64,000 bases of DNA from Pseudomonas sp. GD04091 (GTDB taxonomy: Bacteria; Pseudomonadota; Gammaproteobacteria; Pseudomonadales; Pseudomonadaceae), in NCBI RefSeq assembly GCF_029836165.1, contig NZ_JAOEBG010000007.1, forward strand, positions 186,001-250,000, read 5' to 3'. Below are positions 1 through 10,323 of this stretch, one piece after another (positions within the stretch are counted from its first letter, which is position 1; each line of letters opens with the position of its first letter). A program made the translations under genes and the position numbers. The notes under the pieces were generated by a model. It saw only the letters and a program-made list of their open reading frames with translations. It had not been told where the DNA came from and did not search any database.

Positions 1-25
1 GTTGGTCAAGGCACTGGCATTGGAT

Positions 26-42
26 AATTGGTAAGACCAATT
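26..42. promoter_or_regulatory. LldR/PdhR-type operator
   Basis: AATTGGT-AAG-ACCAATT is a perfect 7+3+7 palindrome and matches the operator form known for the PdhR/LldR branch of FCD-type GntR regulators. It lies about 195 bp upstream of lldR. In other pseudomonads a lactate permease operon (lldPDE) is divergent from lldR, so the site probably controls that operon, which would lie just left of the window, as well as lldR. The rest of 1-235 shows no gene. Confidence 0.75.
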
Positions 43-238
43 TACAATGGCTGGTCGCTAGGTTAAAAGCGCCGTTGCGGGTGTGTCAATTTGTCCTGTG
101 GAAAACTTTGCTCGGATGCCGATGAGCGGACGACCGGTGAGCAACGAAAATCGCTGGCCGATGGCTGTCGATACAGGCCGCTTAGGCGCAGAATAGGCGC
201 CCCCGGATCCACATCCCGGGGTTCGTGGAGAGCATGTG

Positions 239-1006
239 ATGGTTTTTGATCAGGTCCGCCAGCGGCGCCTGTCCGACGACATCGTCGATCGGTTGGAAGG
301 GATGATTCTCGAAGGCACGCTCACGTCTGGGCAGCGCTTGCCGGCCGAGCGCGCATTGGCCGAGCAGTTCGGCGTGTCCCGGCCGTCGTTGCGCGAGGCG
401 ATCCAGAAACTGGTGGCCAAGGGGCTGCTGGTCAGTCGCCAGGGCGGCGGCAACTACGTGGCCGAGTCGCTTGGCTCGACCTTCAGCGATCCGCTGCTCA
501 AGCTGCTCGAGGGCAGTCCCGAGGCGCAGCGCGACCTGCTGGAGTTCCGTCATACGCTGGAGGCGTCCTGTGCCTACTATGCGGCCCAGCGCGCCACCGG
601 GCCGGACCGTGAGCGGCTGAAAGTGGCCTTCGATGCCTTGCAGGATTGCTACAACCGTGTCGACGAAGTCAGCCGGGCGGAAGAGGGCGCGGCCGATGCG
701 CGCTTCCACCTGGCGATTGCCGAGGCCAGTCACAACGCGGTGTTGCTGCATACGATCCGTGGCTTGTTCGACCTGCTCAAGCGCAACGTGGTGACCAACA
801 TTGGCGGTATGTACCGGCAGCGCAGCGAGACGCGCGACATGCTGATCAGTCAGCACCGTGAGCTGTACGAAGCGATTGTCGAGGGGCGTGCCGAAGAGGC
901 CAGGGAAGTGTCCAGCCGGCACATTCTGTATGTGCAGGAGGTGCTGGAAGAAGCGCAGCAGGAGGCCCAGCGGGTGGCGCGGGCAGAGCGGCGCAGCGGG
1001 CGCTGA
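239..1006 (+). CDS. lldR: FadR/GntR-family regulator, probable L-lactate utilisation regulator LldR
   Basis: This is a 255-residue FCD-class GntR repressor. A winged helix-turn-helix covers roughly residues 8-75, with the conserved LPAERALAEQFGVSRPSLRE segment. The FCD effector domain (about 95-230) has the usual metal-ligand set D153, H157, H206 and H228. A GTG at 236 precedes the ATG at 239. The GGAG at 227-230 is better spaced for the ATG, so I chose 239. The PdhR/LldR-type palindrome upstream and the position next to smpB match the lldR locus of other pseudomonads. By homology it would bind L- or D-lactate and derepress lactate permease and dehydrogenase genes. Those genes are outside the window, so the specific substrate is inferred. 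Confidence 0.85.
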   Translation: MVFDQVRQRRLSDDIVDRLEGMILEGTLTSGQRLPAERALAEQFGVSRPSLREAIQKLVAKGLLVSRQGGGNYVAESLGSTFSDPLLKLLEGSPEAQRDLLEFRHTLEASCAYYAAQRATGPDRERLKVAFDALQDCYNRVDEVSRAEEGAADARFHLAIAEASHNAVLLHTIRGLFDLLKRNVVTNIGGMYRQRSETRDMLISQHRELYEAIVEGRAEEAREVSSRHILYVQEVLEEAQQEAQRVARAERRSGR

Positions 1007-1020
1007 GAACGGCTTCATTC

Positions 1021-1109
1021 GTGGGAGCGGGCTTGCTCCGCGATGGCGATTGCAGGGCCAATCGTGTTGGCCCGCCTGACGCTATCGTGGGGCAAGCCCG
1101 CTCCCGCGG
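1021..1109. repeat. Inverted REP pair between convergent lldR and smpB
   Basis: Two imperfect inverted copies of the GTGGGAGCGGGCTTGC-type REP unit flank an inner hairpin, GGGCCAA-N5-TTGGCCC (1055-1073). The pair sits between the convergent 3' ends of lldR and smpB. It may protect transcript ends or help termination, but no U tract is present. Confidence 0.8.
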
Positions 1110-1127
1110 GCTGCAAAGGGCAGGGTC

Positions 1128-1610
1128 TTACTCTTCCTTGCCCTTGTTGCGCATGGTGCGCTGCAGCTCGCGGTTGGAGTCGCGTTCGCGCACGGTGTCG
1201 CGCTTGTCGAACTCCTTCTTGCCCTTGCCGAGCGCGATTTCGCACTTGATCAGGTGCTTGCTCCAGTACAGCGACATCGCCACGCAGGTATAACCCTTCT
1301 GCGCCACGGCCGCTTCCAGGCGCTCGAGCTCGCGCTTGTTCAGCAGCAGCTTGCGCGTGCGGATCGGGTCGGCGATGACGTGGGTGCTGGCAGTGGTCAG
1401 CGGCGTGATATGACTGCCGAACAGCCAGGCTTCGCCATCCTTGAGCAGCACGTAGCTGTCGGTCAGGTGCGCCTTGCCGGCCCGCAGGCTCTTTACTTCC
1501 CAGCCGGACAGGACCAGCCCGGCCTCGAACTTGTGTTCGATGAAGTAATCGTGTCGCGCTTTCTTGTTCTGCGCGATGGTCCCGGTCGGATGTTTCTTTT
1601 GCTTAGCCAT
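1128..1610 (-). CDS. smpB: SsrA-binding protein SmpB
   Basis: This 160-residue protein has the full length and sequence of SmpB, the tmRNA partner that delivers SsrA RNA to stalled ribosomes for trans-translation. The beta-barrel core contains [18 protein letters not shown] and [12 protein letters not shown]. The C-terminal tail is highly basic and ends [23 protein letters not shown], the part that enters the mRNA channel of the decoding centre. The ATG at 1610 gives the canonical MAKQKK start; the frame stays open upstream, but that part does not resemble the family. It is divergent from ratA across about 160 bp. The tmRNA gene itself is not in the window. Confidence 0.97.
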   Translation of the reverse strand: MAKQKKHPTGTIAQNKKARHDYFIEHKFEAGLVLSGWEVKSLRAGKAHLTDSYVLLKDGEAWLFGSHITPLTTASTHVIADPIRTRKLLLNKRELERLEAAVAQKGYTCVAMSLYWSKHLIKCEIALGKGKKEFDKRDTVRERDSNRELQRTMRNKGKEE

Positions 1611-1771
1611 AGGGGCGGCATTATAGGGAGAGTCAGCGTCCTCGGCTATGGGGTTCAGGTGCGCTTGAGCCTGTTGGGTGAATCCCGGACAATGCAAGCC
1701 TCGTTCTGCCTTGCGCAACCGTTTCCGAGGCGCTGAGAGGCGCTGCCGCCCAGTTTGGAAGTGACACCTGG

Positions 1772-2206
1772 ATGACTACCCATATTCAACGCTCCGCCCT
1801 GCTGCCGTACCCGGCCCAGGCGCTCTACGACCTGGTCAACGATGTGGCCAGCTACCCGGAGTTCCTGCCCTGGTGCTCGGCGTCCACGGTGCTCGAGGCC
1901 AGCGACACGCACATGCGTGCCCGGCTTGAAGTGGCCAAGGGCGGCATGAGCCAGCAGTTCGTCACGCGCAATGTGCTGGTGCCGGGGCAGTCGATCGAGA
2001 TGAATCTGGAGGAAGGGCCGTTCTCCCAGCTGCATGGGCTGTGGGTCTTCAAGCCGCTGGGCGACAAGGCCTGCAAGATCAGCCTTGACCTGTCCTTCGA
2101 CTACGCGGGGGCGTTGGTGCGTGCCACCTTGGGGCCGCTGTTCAACCAGGCGGCCAATACCATGGTCGATGCATTCTGCCAGCGCGCCAAGCAGCTCTAT
2201 ACTTAA
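1772..2206 (+). CDS. ratA: RatA / COQ10-type START-domain protein
   Basis: This 144-residue protein is a single polyketide-cyclase/START (COQ10-like) domain, with the typical opening [20 protein letters not shown] and the YPEFLPWC segment. In E. coli the homologue RatA (YfjG) was described as inhibiting 70S ribosome assembly, while the eukaryotic relatives (Coq10) bind ubiquinone. Which role applies here cannot be decided from sequence. It is divergent from smpB and convergent with bamE, as in other gammaproteobacteria. The small rnfH (ratB) gene that often follows ratA is absent: only 95 bp separate the ratA and bamE stops, and they contain a terminator. Confidence 0.9.
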   Translation: MTTHIQRSALLPYPAQALYDLVNDVASYPEFLPWCSASTVLEASDTHMRARLEVAKGGMSQQFVTRNVLVPGQSIEMNLEEGPFSQLHGLWVFKPLGDKACKISLDLSFDYAGALVRATLGPLFNQAANTMVDAFCQRAKQLYT

Positions 2207-2256
2207 GCCGCGCACGAGCAGGGCCTGGTAGTCGATCGGCGAAACAGGCGCCCATT

Positions 2257-2287
2257 AAAAAGCCCGGACCATGTCCGGGCTTTTTCG
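2257..2287. terminator. Bidirectional intrinsic terminator, ratA/bamE
   Basis: A-rich tract, AGCCCGGACATGGTCCGGGCT-type stem (GCCCGGAC/GTCCGGGC), then TTTTT. Both flanks suit termination, so it can serve the convergent ratA and bamE transcripts. Confidence 0.9.
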
Positions 2288-2301
2288 TTGTCGCGCCGTG
2301 C

Positions 2302-2820
2302 TTATTGCGGCGAGGTTTCCAGCGGGGCCGGCGTCGGCACCGGAGTGGTCTCGATGTTGTCGATTTCTTTTTGCAGGGTGTCTTCCAGCGAGCCTGGCTT
2401 GGCCGGTTTTTCCGGTTGGGTCGGCTGTTTGTCCGGGCTGACGGTGGTGTCGCCGCTGCCACCGAGGATTTCCTGGTCGCGGCTGACGCCCGGCATGAAG
2501 TCGCCGGACAGGCTGACCAGTTGGTCGCTTTCGTTGAAGAAGATGCTCATGCGCTCTTGCTGGCGCTGGCCGCCACCGGGCTGCAGGCTGTACAGGTAAT
2601 CCCAGCGATTGGTGTGGAAGGTATCCTGGATCAGCGGGTTGCCCATGATAAACCTTACTTGCCGGCGGGTCATTCCGGGGCGCAATTGGTCTATCATGTC
2701 CTGCGTGACGACATTGCCCTGCTGGATGTCGATTTTGTAAACCCCGGGAAACGAGCAACCGGCGAGTGCGAGCAGTCCCACGAAGGTGAGGCTGGTTAGC
2801 AAGAGCTTGGTGTTTTGCAT
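2302..2820 (-). CDS. bamE: Outer-membrane assembly lipoprotein BamE (OmlA/SmpA)
   Basis: This is a 172-residue lipoprotein with signal peptide and lipobox LALAGC (lipidated Cys22). It is followed by the SmpA/OmlA domain: [12 protein letters not shown], then [17 protein letters not shown] and [10 protein letters not shown]. BamE is an accessory subunit of the Bam complex that folds beta-barrel proteins into the outer membrane. The C-terminal tail, after about residue 125, is Pro/Thr/Glu-rich and longer than in E. coli, as is usual in Pseudomonas. The ATG at 2820 places the signal peptide correctly; an upstream in-frame start would add 11 residues in front of it. It is divergent from fur, as in other pseudomonads. 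Confidence 0.95.
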   Translation of the reverse strand: MQNTKLLLTSLTFVGLLALAGCSFPGVYKIDIQQGNVVTQDMIDQLRPGMTRRQVRFIMGNPLIQDTFHTNRWDYLYSLQPGGGQRQQERMSIFFNESDQLVSLSGDFMPGVSRDQEILGGSGDTTVSPDKQPTQPEKPAKPGSLEDTLQKEIDNIETTPVPTPAPLETSPQ

Positions 2821-2917
2821 CGGTGGGCGACTTCCACTATCTTGGCTGGACAACGTAAACCCCGATCATACCCGTATTAAGAGAAGCTGCGAAGCAGCAT
2901 CGGCGAGAAAGCTGACC

Positions 2918-3322
2918 ATGGTTGAAAATAGCGAATTGCGCAAAGCGGGCCTCAAGGTAACCCTGCCTCGAGTCAAGATTCTTCAGATGCTCGACTCCAC
3001 CGAGCAGCGTCACATGAGCGCCGAGGATGTCTACAAGGCGCTGATGGAGGCTGGCGAGGATGTCGGTCTGGCAACCGTGTATCGCGTACTGACCCAGTTC
3101 GAAGCGGCGGGTCTGGTGGTTCGCCACAACTTCGACGGCGGTCATGCGGTGTTCGAGCTGGCTGACGGCGGCCACCACGACCATATGGTCAACGTGGAGA
3201 CCAGTGAAGTCATCGAGTTCATGGATGCCGAGATCGAGCGACGCCAGAAAGAGATCGTGGCCGAGCATGGCTACGAGCTGGTGGACCACAATCTGGTCCT
3301 GTATGTGCGTAAGAAGAAGTAA
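2918..3322 (+). CDS. fur: Ferric uptake regulator Fur
   Basis: This is a 134-residue Fur, the Fe(II)-dependent global repressor of iron uptake. The N-terminal winged helix includes AEDVYKALMEAGEDVGLATVYR. The metal-site residues include H32, H70, H76 and the HHDH motif (86-89). The protein contains no cysteine, so the structural CxxC zinc site of E. coli Fur is absent; Pseudomonas Fur proteins are known to lack that site. The ATG at 2918 gives the canonical MVENSELRKAGLKVT start. It is transcribed divergently from bamE. Likely targets inside this window are prrF and the haem importer operon, which both carry Fur-box-like sites. Confidence 0.98.
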   Translation: MVENSELRKAGLKVTLPRVKILQMLDSTEQRHMSAEDVYKALMEAGEDVGLATVYRVLTQFEAAGLVVRHNFDGGHAVFELADGGHHDHMVNVETSEVIEFMDAEIERRQKEIVAEHGYELVDHNLVLYVRKKK

Positions 3323-3343
3323 CGATTTCGATCGTTATTGATG

Positions 3344-3376
3344 ACAAAGGCGACCCTCGGGTCGCCTTTGTGTTTT
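3344..3376 (+). terminator. Intrinsic terminator of fur
   Basis: ACAAAGGCGACC-CTCG-GGTCGCCTTTGT hairpin followed by GTTTT, 22 bp after the fur stop. It faces the convergent recN 3' end. Confidence 0.88.
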
Positions 3377-3419
3377 CTGCCCCGCTCCCACAGGTGCAGC
3401 GCGTGGGCTTGCCTCGGTG

Positions 3420-5093
3420 TCAGGCCTTGCTGCTGACCACCATCTTGCGCGCATGGGCCAGCGATTCCTTGGTGAGATCGATCCCACCCAGCATGCGCGC
3501 CACTTCCTCGACCCGCTCGCGCTTGCCCAGGCTGGCGACAGCGGTGTGAGTGGTGTCGCTGTTGCGTACCTTGTGCACGAACAGGTGGTGGTGCCCTTGG
3601 GCCGCCACTTGCGGCAGGTGGGTCACGGTCAGCACCTGGCCGCGCTCGCCCAGGCGGCGGAGCAATTGGCCGACGATTTCTGCCGTGGGGCCGCCGATGC
3701 CGACGTCCACTTCGTCGAACACCAGGGTGGGGATGCGCGAGGTCTGGGCGGTGATCACCTGGATCGCCAGGCTGATGCGTGACAGTTCTCCGCCCGACGC
3801 GACCTTGGCCAGGCCCTTGAGTGGCTGGCCGGGGTTGGCGCTGACCAGCAGTTCGACCTGCTCCAGCCCGTGGGGTGACAGTTCAGCATTTTCGAAGGGG
3901 GTGAGTTCGATGCAGAACCGCCCGCCGGGCATGCCCAGGCGCTGGATCTCCTGCTCGACAGCGCTGGCCAGCTGTTTCGCTGCCTGCTGGCGCAGTGCGC
4001 TCAGCTCGCGGGCTTTCTCTTTATAGTGCTGGGCGTATGCGGCCAGCTCCTCGCCCAGTCGCTCGATCGACTCGTCACTGGCGTTCAGCCCTTCGAGTTC
4101 CTCCATCAGGCGTTGCTGCAGGAGTGGCAGTTCCGTGGGGTGCACGCGGTGCTTGCGGGCGAGGGTGTAGATGGTATCGAGGCGCTCCTCGAGCGCTTGC
4201 AGGCGCATGGGGTCGGCGTCGAAATGATCGAGGAAGCGGTTCAGCTCGCCCACGGCCTCTTCTACCTGGATTTGCGCGCTGGCAATCAGATTGACGGCCT
4301 CGTCCAGCGCCTTGGGGGCGTTGCTGACGGCGGTGAGGCGGTTGAGGCTGACGGTCAGGGCGCTGAGCACGTTGCCAGAGTCGCTTTCGCTGCACTGCTC
4401 GATGACCTGGCGGCAGATGCCGAACAGGGCTTCGGCATTGGTCAGGTTCTTGTGTTCCTGCTCCAGGTGCTCCAGCTCATGCTCGCCCAGGCCCAGGTTG
4501 TCCAGCTCTTCCAGCTGGTAGCTGAGCAGCTGGTGGCGCGCCCGTTGTTCGTCACCGGAGTTGCGCAGCCTGTCCAGCTCCAGGCGGGTCTGGTTCCAGC
4601 GCTTGGCGGCGAGTTGCACCTGGCGGGCCAGGTCGACGGCGCCGGCGTACTCGTCCACCAGGCGGCGATGGGTGTCGATCTTGAGCAGCGACTGGTGCTC
4701 ATGCTGGCTGTGAATGTCGATCAGCAGCTCGCCCAGCGCCTTGAGATCGCCAAGCGGGCAGGGGGTGCCGTTGATGTAGCCGCGGCTGCGGCCTTCGGCG
4801 GTGATCACTCGGCGCAGGATGCACGGGCCGTCGCTTTCCAGGTCGCGCTCGGCGAGCCAGGCGTGCGCCTCGGGGATGTCGATCAGGTCGAAGGTGGCGA
4901 GGATATCGGCCTTGTCCGTGCCTGGGCGCACCACGCCACTGTCGGCGCGATCGCCAAGGGCCAGGCCCAGGGCGTCGAGCATGATCGACTTGCCGGCCCC
5001 GGTCTCGCCGGTGATGACGGACATGCCGCGGGCGATCTCGAGGTCGAGGTGTTCGACGATGGCGTAGTTGTGAATGGACAGGTGCACCAGCAT
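3420..5093 (-). CDS. recN: DNA repair protein RecN
   Basis: This is a 557-residue SMC-like ATPase of double-strand-break repair. Walker A GETGAGKS is at residues 29-36, followed by a long central coiled coil and a C-terminal ABC half with SGGELSR signature and Walker B LVFDEVDVGIGG. RecN acts early with RecA on broken ends and is SOS-induced in many bacteria. I did not find a convincing LexA box in the 5094-5188 promoter region. The ATG at 5093 gives the family start MLVHLSIHNYAIVE. It is divergent from grpE, so the intergenic region carries both promoters. Confidence 0.97.
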   Translation of the reverse strand: MLVHLSIHNYAIVEHLDLEIARGMSVITGETGAGKSIMLDALGLALGDRADSGVVRPGTDKADILATFDLIDIPEAHAWLAERDLESDGPCILRRVITAEGRSRGYINGTPCPLGDLKALGELLIDIHSQHEHQSLLKIDTHRRLVDEYAGAVDLARQVQLAAKRWNQTRLELDRLRNSGDEQRARHQLLSYQLEELDNLGLGEHELEHLEQEHKNLTNAEALFGICRQVIEQCSESDSGNVLSALTVSLNRLTAVSNAPKALDEAVNLIASAQIQVEEAVGELNRFLDHFDADPMRLQALEERLDTIYTLARKHRVHPTELPLLQQRLMEELEGLNASDESIERLGEELAAYAQHYKEKARELSALRQQAAKQLASAVEQEIQRLGMPGGRFCIELTPFENAELSPHGLEQVELLVSANPGQPLKGLAKVASGGELSRISLAIQVITAQTSRIPTLVFDEVDVGIGGPTAEIVGQLLRRLGERGQVLTVTHLPQVAAQGHHHLFVHKVRNSDTTHTAVASLGKRERVEEVARMLGGIDLTKESLAHARKMVVSSKA

Positions 5094-5188
5094 GGGTCGG
5101 CTCCCGGAGGGTCGTGTCTGGATATTTATACAGTGCTTTTCGACGTGCTGACAATGCCCGGCCGATGAATGTGGAAACGCCCTTGCCC

Positions 5189-5216
5189 CTTGAACCTGGA
5201 TTTTCCGGCCCCATAT
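5189..5216 (+). promoter_or_regulatory. Sigma-32 (heat-shock) promoter of grpE
   Basis: CTTGAA (5189-5194), a 14-nt spacer, then CCCCATAT (5209-5216) matches the RpoH consensus CTTGAA-N13/15-CCCCAT almost exactly. It lies about 60 bp upstream of the grpE start. Confidence 0.9.
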
Positions 5217-5274
5217 AGCCGGCAAGACATGGCGAGCCTGGCTCGTACGACAGAAATTGCGGAGGAGAAACCTA

Positions 5275-5829
5275 ATGGCTGACGAACAGCTGGATGAGAA
5301 GAACCTGAATTCCGAAGAAGTTGGCGCAGCGAATGCCGATGCCCGCGTCCTGGAGCTCGAGGAGCAGCTGGCCGCCGCCAAGGACCAGTCCCTGCGCGCC
5401 GCCGCCGACCTGCAGAATATTCGCCGTCGCGCCGAACAGGATGTCGAGAAGGCCCACAAGTTCGCCCTGGAGAAGTTCGCCGGCGACCTGCTGCCGATCA
5501 TCGACAGCCTGGAGCGTGGCCTGGAGCTGTCCAGCGCCGACGACGAGACCATCAAGCCGATGCGCGAAGGCATCGAGCTGACCCTGAAGATGTTCCACGA
5601 CACCCTCAAGCGCTACAACCTCGAGGCCCTGGAGCCGCACGGCGAGCCGTTCAACGCCGAGCACCACCAGGCCATGGCCATGCAGGAGAGCGCCGATATC
5701 GAGCCCAACAGCGTGCTCAAGGTGTTCCAGAAGGGCTACCTGCTCAACGGTCGTCTGCTGCGCCCCGCGATGGTGGTGGTCAGCAAGGCGCCTTCGGCAC
5801 CTCAGCCTTCCATTGATGAAAAGGCTTGA
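5275..5829 (+). CDS. grpE: Nucleotide exchange factor GrpE
   Basis: This is a 184-residue GrpE, the homodimeric factor that releases ADP from DnaK. An acidic N-terminus is followed by a long coiled coil (about 30-80, [20 protein letters not shown]) and the C-terminal beta-wing ([36 protein letters not shown]). The start ATG at 5275 has a strong GGAGGAGAA ribosome-binding site. It is the first gene of grpE-dnaK-dnaJ-dapB and is driven by its own sigma-32 promoter. Its stop codon lies inside the -35 box of the dnaK heat-shock promoter. Confidence 0.98.
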   Translation: MADEQLDEKNLNSEEVGAANADARVLELEEQLAAAKDQSLRAAADLQNIRRRAEQDVEKAHKFALEKFAGDLLPIIDSLERGLELSSADDETIKPMREGIELTLKMFHDTLKRYNLEALEPHGEPFNAEHHQAMAMQESADIEPNSVLKVFQKGYLLNGRLLRPAMVVVSKAPSAPQPSIDEKA

Positions 5830-5850
5830 AATCCTTCCGGGCATCCCCAT
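5825..5850 (+). promoter_or_regulatory. Second sigma-32 promoter, for dnaK, overlapping the grpE stop
   Basis: CTTGAA (5825-5830), a 14-nt spacer, CCCCAT (5845-5850). The TGA stop of grpE (5827-5829) is part of the -35 hexamer. The spacing equals that of the grpE promoter. Confidence 0.88.
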
Positions 5851-5930
5851 CTAGGTGTCAAGCACTCAAGTATTACCGCAGTTGGCCAATGTAGCCGCTG
5901 CCACCCAATTCAAGTTTCGGGAGAGTTAAC

Positions 5931-7859
5931 ATGGGCAAAATCATCGGTATCGACCTGGGGACCACCAACTCCTGCGTCTCCGTGCTGGAAAACGGCACCG
6001 CCAAGGTCATCGAGAACGCCGAAGGCGCGCGTACCACCCCTTCGATCGTGGCCTACGCCAACGACGGTGAAATCCTGGTCGGCCAGTCGGCCAAGCGCCA
6101 GGCTGTCACCAACCCGCACAACACCCTGTTCGCGGTGAAGCGCCTGATCGGTCGCCGCTTCGAAGAAGACGTCGTGCAGAAAGACATCAAGCTGGTGCCG
6201 TACAAGATCGTCAAGGCCGGCAACGGTGACGCCTGGGTCGAGGCTGCCGGCAAGGAAATGGCTCCGCCGCAGATCAGCGCCGAAGTCCTGAAGAAGATGA
6301 AGAAGACCGCCGAAGACTACCTCGGCGAGCCGGTCACCGAAGCGGTCATCACCGTTCCGGCCTACTTCAACGACAGTCAGCGTCAGGCTACCAAGGACGC
6401 CGGCCGCATCGCTGGCCTGGAAGTAAAACGTATCATCAACGAACCGACCGCCGCCGCGCTGGCCTACGGCATGGACAAGGGCAAGGGCGACCACACCGTG
6501 ATCGTCTATGACCTGGGTGGTGGTACTTTCGACGTTTCGGTCATCGAAATCGCCGAAGTCGACGGTGAGCACCAGTTCGAAGTACTGGCCACCAACGGTG
6601 ACACCTTCCTGGGTGGCGAAGACTTCGACATGCGCCTGATCGACTACCTCGTCGACGAGTTCAAGAAAGAGTCCGGCATGGACCTGAAGAACGATCCCCT
6701 GGCCCTGCAGCGTCTGAAAGAGGCCGCGGAGAAGGCCAAGATCGAGCTGTCCTCCGCCCAGTCGACCGACGTCAACCTGCCGTACATCACTGCGGACGCG
6801 ACCGGTCCTAAGCACCTGAACGTCAAGATTTCCCGCGCCAAGCTGGAGTCGCTGGTCGAGGACCTGGTCAACCGTACCATCGAGCCTTGCCGCATCGCCC
6901 TGAAGGACGCCGGCATCGACGCCAGCAAGATCGACGACGTGATCCTGGTCGGTGGCCAGACCCGTATGCCGATGGTGCAGAAAGCCGTTGCCGACTTCTT
7001 CGGTAAAGAAGCGCGCAAGGACGTCAACCCGGACGAAGCCGTCGCCATGGGCGCCGCCATCCAGGGCGCCGTTCTGGCCGGTGACGTGAAGGACGTACTG
7101 CTGCTGGACGTCAGCCCGCTGACCCTGGGCATCGAAACCATGGGTGGCGTGATGACCGCGCTGATCGAGAAGAACACCACCATCCCGACCAAGAAGTCGC
7201 AGGTGTTCTCGACCGCCGACGACAACCAGGGCGCCGTGACCATCCACGTGCTGCAGGGCGAGCGCAAGCAAGCTTCGCAGAACAAGTCGCTGGGCAAGTT
7301 CGACCTGGCCGACATTCCGCCGGCACCGCGCGGCGTACCGCAGATCGAAGTGACCTTCGACATCGACGCCAACGGCATCCTGCACGTCGGCGCGAAGGAC
7401 AAGGCCACTGGCAAGGCGCAGTCGATCGTGATCAAGGCCAACTCCGGCCTGTCCGACGAAGAGATCGAGAAAATGGTGCGTGACGCCGAGGCCAACGCCG
7501 AGGAAGACCGCAAGTTCGAAGAGCTGGCCGCCGCCCGCAACCAGGGTGACGCGCTGGTTCACTCGACCCGCAAGATGGTCAATGAGGCCGGTGACAAGGT
7601 CACCGCTGAAGAGAAGACCGCCATCGAGGCTGCCGTGGTTGCCCTGGAAGCCGCTGTCAAAGGCGACGACAAGGCTGCCATCGAGGCCAAGGTCGAAGAG
7701 CTGTCCAAGGTCTCGGCTCCGGTTGCCCAGAAGATGTACGCCGAGCAAGCCGAGCCGGCCCAGGGTGGCGCGCAACAGCAGCAGGCCGAGCCAGAAGCCA
7801 AGCACGATGACGTGGTTGACGCCGAGTTCGAAGAAGTGAAAGGCGACGACAAGAAGTAA
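5931..7859 (+). CDS. dnaK: Chaperone DnaK (Hsp70)
   Basis: This is a 642-residue Hsp70. The N-terminal ATPase domain opens with the phosphate-1 loop [10 protein letters not shown], and the adenosine motif is [11 protein letters not shown]. The substrate-binding domain and helical lid follow, with an acidic C-terminus EEVKGDDKK. It works with DnaJ and GrpE, both adjacent, in folding and in control of sigma-32. It has its own heat-shock promoter overlapping the end of grpE. Codon use is strongly biased to C/G-ending codons, as expected for a highly expressed gene. Confidence 0.99.
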   Translation: MGKIIGIDLGTTNSCVSVLENGTAKVIENAEGARTTPSIVAYANDGEILVGQSAKRQAVTNPHNTLFAVKRLIGRRFEEDVVQKDIKLVPYKIVKAGNGDAWVEAAGKEMAPPQISAEVLKKMKKTAEDYLGEPVTEAVITVPAYFNDSQRQATKDAGRIAGLEVKRIINEPTAAALAYGMDKGKGDHTVIVYDLGGGTFDVSVIEIAEVDGEHQFEVLATNGDTFLGGEDFDMRLIDYLVDEFKKESGMDLKNDPLALQRLKEAAEKAKIELSSAQSTDVNLPYITADATGPKHLNVKISRAKLESLVEDLVNRTIEPCRIALKDAGIDASKIDDVILVGGQTRMPMVQKAVADFFGKEARKDVNPDEAVAMGAAIQGAVLAGDVKDVLLLDVSPLTLGIETMGGVMTALIEKNTTIPTKKSQVFSTADDNQGAVTIHVLQGERKQASQNKSLGKFDLADIPPAPRGVPQIEVTFDIDANGILHVGAKDKATGKAQSIVIKANSGLSDEEIEKMVRDAEANAEEDRKFEELAAARNQGDALVHSTRKMVNEAGDKVTAEEKTAIEAAVVALEAAVKGDDKAAIEAKVEELSKVSAPVAQKMYAEQAEPAQGGAQQQQAEPEAKHDDVVDAEFEEVKGDDKK

Positions 7860-7876
7860 TCGTTGCGTGTTGTCGG

Positions 7877-7939
7877 CCAGTTCACCGCCATTTGGCGGTG
7901 AACTGGTAGGATGTCGCCGCGCGGGGGCTTGCTCCCGCG
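7877..7939. other. Two hairpins between dnaK and dnaJ
   Basis: The first is a perfect 13-bp stem, CCAGTTCACCGCC-ATTT-GGCGGTGAACTGG (7877-7906). The second is a REP-like CGCGGGGGC-TT-GCTCCCGCG hairpin (7920-7939). Neither is followed by a U tract. They may lower readthrough or stabilise the dnaK mRNA, so that dnaJ is made at a lower level. The remaining gap to dnaJ shows nothing else. Confidence 0.7.
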
Positions 7940-8057
7940 TTGGCGTATCTGGAATTCGAGAATTTTTTACAGCACCTGTCGGGCTCAAGTGTGACTGGCA
8001 GGCAGGTGTTGATGGCGCGGCGCGGATGCCGGACGCCCAACAAGGTGCAAATGACCT

Positions 8058-10002
<1,945 letters not shown>

Positions 10003-10021
10003 TCTGTTCGATCAGTGTTGG

Positions 10022-10113
10022 CTTCTTCGCGGGCAAGCCCGCTCCCACAGGTAGAGCATGGCTTTCGGGCATGGTGCGGTCCCTGTGGGGGCGGGATTGT
10101 CGGCGAGGCAGGT
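10022..10113. repeat. REP element with a degenerate inverted partner
   Basis: A typical REP unit, TTCGCGGGCAAGCCCGCTCC then CACAGG (10024-10051), is followed by a weak inverted copy (CCCTGTGGGGGCGGGATTG, about 10081-10100). It sits just after dapB, in the 321-bp dapB-carA gap. The rest of that gap is the carA leader. Confidence 0.75.
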
Positions 10114-10239
10114 GCCGTCGATGTCTACCTGTCGCAATCCTGGGTTTTGGAGACACATTCCCGGTAGACCAAAAACGCATTTTTCTGTAAGCTACAGCTT
10201 TAGTGTGTCCACTAAAAGCGCGCAGACTAATTCAGCATA

Positions 10240-10279
10240 AAAGCGGGGTGACGTGTCCATACGTCATTCCGCTTTTTTG
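10240..10279 (+). terminator. Attenuator-like terminator in the carA leader
   Basis: AAAGCGGGGTGACGT-GTCCAT-ACGTCATTCCGCTTT forms a 15-bp stem (two G-U pairs) followed by a T run at 10273-10278. It ends about 45 bp upstream of the carA start, so carAB transcripts beginning upstream would have to read through it. A short reading frame (10118-10240) ends exactly at the base of the stem. Pyrimidine-responsive attenuation of carAB has been proposed in P. aeruginosa. Here the element could also simply terminate dapB. Confidence 0.7.
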
Positions 10280-10323
10280 CAACCTGCGATCGCCCTTTCA
10301 GGCTTGATTTACGGGAGGTCTTC

